Source: Moringa oleifera
Taxonomy: Eukaryota > Streptophyta > Magnoliopsida > Brassicales > Moringaceae
DNA length: 64,000 bases
Direction: 5' to 3'
Assembly: GCA_021397835.1 (NCBI GenBank)
Contig: JAJFZO010000566.1
Location: 9,482,001-9,546,000 of the forward strand
The notes under the pieces were generated by a model. That model was not told the origin of the DNA. It saw nothing but the letters and a program-made list of their open reading frames with translations, and made no database searches. Shown here piece after piece: positions 62,501-64,000 of this stretch. Within the stretch, counting starts at the first letter, position 1. Each line of letters starts with the position of its first letter. The translations under genes and the position numbers were made by a program.

Positions 62501-64000
62501 GTCTCAAGGCCTAGTAGGTCTATTCCTGCTACCTTACTTATTTCCCTGGGGGAGGTTCAGTTGAAGAAGCTGTAACAAAACAAGCTCTTACAGAATTAGT
62601 AGCTATTGGACCCCCATTTGTTGAAAGAAGGACTATTAGTAGTGGTTCGTCTTATCTTATTAGTAGTGGTCAATGGGAAGAAGACTAGCTTTGGCCTTTA
62701 ACAGTGAACCAGGTCTTAGATTCAGCATTGGTTAGGCATGGCATTAGATTAGGAAGGCACCTAAGCTAAGCCCTAAAATTTCCATGCTTTACTCTTACTA
62801 TTTGGGTTTAGGAAGAGAAAAGCACTGTTTAGCTTATGTTAGCTTAGATCTTCTTTGAGATGAAAAGTAAAAAAGTCCATATCAAAGGTGAAAGCCTCCA
62901 TCAAAGCAAAGTGGGAATACCCAGGAAGATCCGATCAATAATTGAGTCCATACCTGGCTCTAGGCTTTCAAAAAGAAAGCCCAGGCTCAAGGGCCCATCT
63001 CTATCACATCATCAACCGAAGAAGAGAGAAAGCCCAGCCCTTAAAGAAAGGTTACTTCACCTTCACTTCTTTCTATACTTGATTCTTAATCTACTCTAAA
63101 GTCAGCTAGTGACTTAAGCTCTTCTGCAATAAAATCACTCTCAGGTAATTCAATGGTTCAACTCAGGTTTAAATGGTATATGGGGTATATTTCTTATCTG
63201 TTATTCATGAATCCATTTCAGATTTTCAAGGATACTCGATCTTTTCTCTTTCAATTACTGTTCCGAGGAAAGAAGTTTCATTAGGAAAGATGGTATCTTC
63301 TAGCTGATCGCTTAAGCTTTTAGTTTGAAGGATTGATCTTTGCTTGAACTTAGCCCAAGCAAGGCCAATTTAAATAAAGATAACTAGGGTTGAAGCCTTT
63401 GTATGAAACCATTTCTTTGTCCTTGGGAAACATATCCTACTTTCATAGTAAAGGTTTAAGACTTTCCTTCTGATCCTAGTTCTTCGTACTAGGAAGAGTC
63501 TCTATAACTTATAGGGTAAAGAGCAATAGAGACAATTCACCTTAGAACTGTTAGGCTCATTAAACATAGATAGAATTAGTCTATTATGGCCGAAGAATGA
63601 TTTTTGAAAAGTGCTAGATGTAAAAATTATCCCAGGGATTCAACGGGCTTTTTCTTAATATACTAAAACTCATCTTGTACAACGAAGTAGAAAAGCAACG
63701 AAGCAGAATTTCTGGTATGGTATAAAGAGAAATTTGACTTCTTCAAAGAGGGGTTCAACTCCCATAACCTCGATGTGGAGAAGCGAAGTGCCTTGGGGCA
63801 AAAGAGATAAAGAAAGGATAATGAGGATGCTACGTATGGTGAAGAGCCTTTCCCTTTCTAAGTGAGTGTGGAAGGCATTTATCCTCCTTTCTAACTAAGA
63901 AATACATAAAGTTGAGGACCAGAAAAAGATAATTGTATACCATGCCTTGTCTAGAGGCGAGACATAAGCTCTGAAAAGAATCTATTGGAAGACATAGAGA

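Larger units (their letters stand above)
57487..64000. repeat. Large inverted repeat, right arm (pairs with 21,434-28,034)
   Basis: Reverse complement of the left arm, with scattered substitutions and small indels throughout, and different homopolymer tract lengths in the two copies. The arm runs to the last base of the window, so it is truncated there. Next to 57,487 the sequence (reverse strand cattag then gctgtgcac) shows the state without the CACTA start seen at 28,035. Confidence 0.93.

Noticed and set aside
1..64000. Window as part of an actual mitochondrial genome
   Set aside because: All mitochondrial genes seen are broken, tRNA anticodons are changed, and CACTA and MULE DNA transposons with intron-containing genes belong to the nucleus.

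Overview
The window looks like plant nuclear heterochromatin-type DNA, probably eudicot, with no intact gene that I can support. It consists of decayed DNA transposons (CACTA/En-Spm and Mutator-like) interleaved with long tracts of heavily mutated DNA of plant mitochondrial origin (a NUMT) and one small plastid rpoB fragment. The mitochondrial origin rests on five recognisable relics: ccmFN (14,949-16,660, +), the conserved trnS(GCU)-trnF(GAA)-trnP(UGG) cluster (38,719-37,943, -) and the first half of matR (48,360-47,320, -). All carry stops, frameshifts or changed anticodons, and many of the changes are C-to-T or G-to-A. They are nuclear fossils rather than a working organelle genome.

Layout. 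1-4,020: right part of CACTA element A (TNP2 transposase, DUF4218, DUF4216, the second PF03004-type gene, then subterminal repeats). 4,030-6,970: AT-rich DNA with no gene. 6,977-14,109: CACTA element B in the same orientation, more complete, with a C48/Ulp1-like protease domain after the PF03004 domain and a recognisable 3' terminus at 14,109. 14,110-28,034: mitochondrial-derived DNA starting with ccmFN. 28,035-33,430: a patch of CACTA termini, the rpoB fragment, a triplicated RNase H-like fragment, a 28-bp palindrome and AT-rich repeats. 34,175-36,560: a Mutator-like (MULE) transposase pseudogene on the minus strand, with a candidate terminal inverted repeat near 37,370. 37,400-45,731: mitochondrial-derived DNA with the tRNA cluster. 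45,732-47,300: a CACTA-like 5' end followed by a GC-rich palindromic minisatellite, which replaces the rest of matR. 47,320-64,000: matR and further mitochondrial-derived DNA.

The largest structure is an inverted repeat. 21,434-28,034 is the reverse complement of 57,487-64,000, about 6.5 kb per arm and roughly 10% diverged in the stretch I aligned by hand. It runs off the right edge of the window, and its inner left boundary coincides with a CACTA start. Nothing here forms a working gene system. The transposon genes are dead; each TNP2/PF03004 pair reflects the normal two-gene CACTA layout, and the mitochondrial relics reflect the gene order of the donor mitochondrial DNA. Long stretches of the mitochondrial-derived blocks hold no gene that I recognise.
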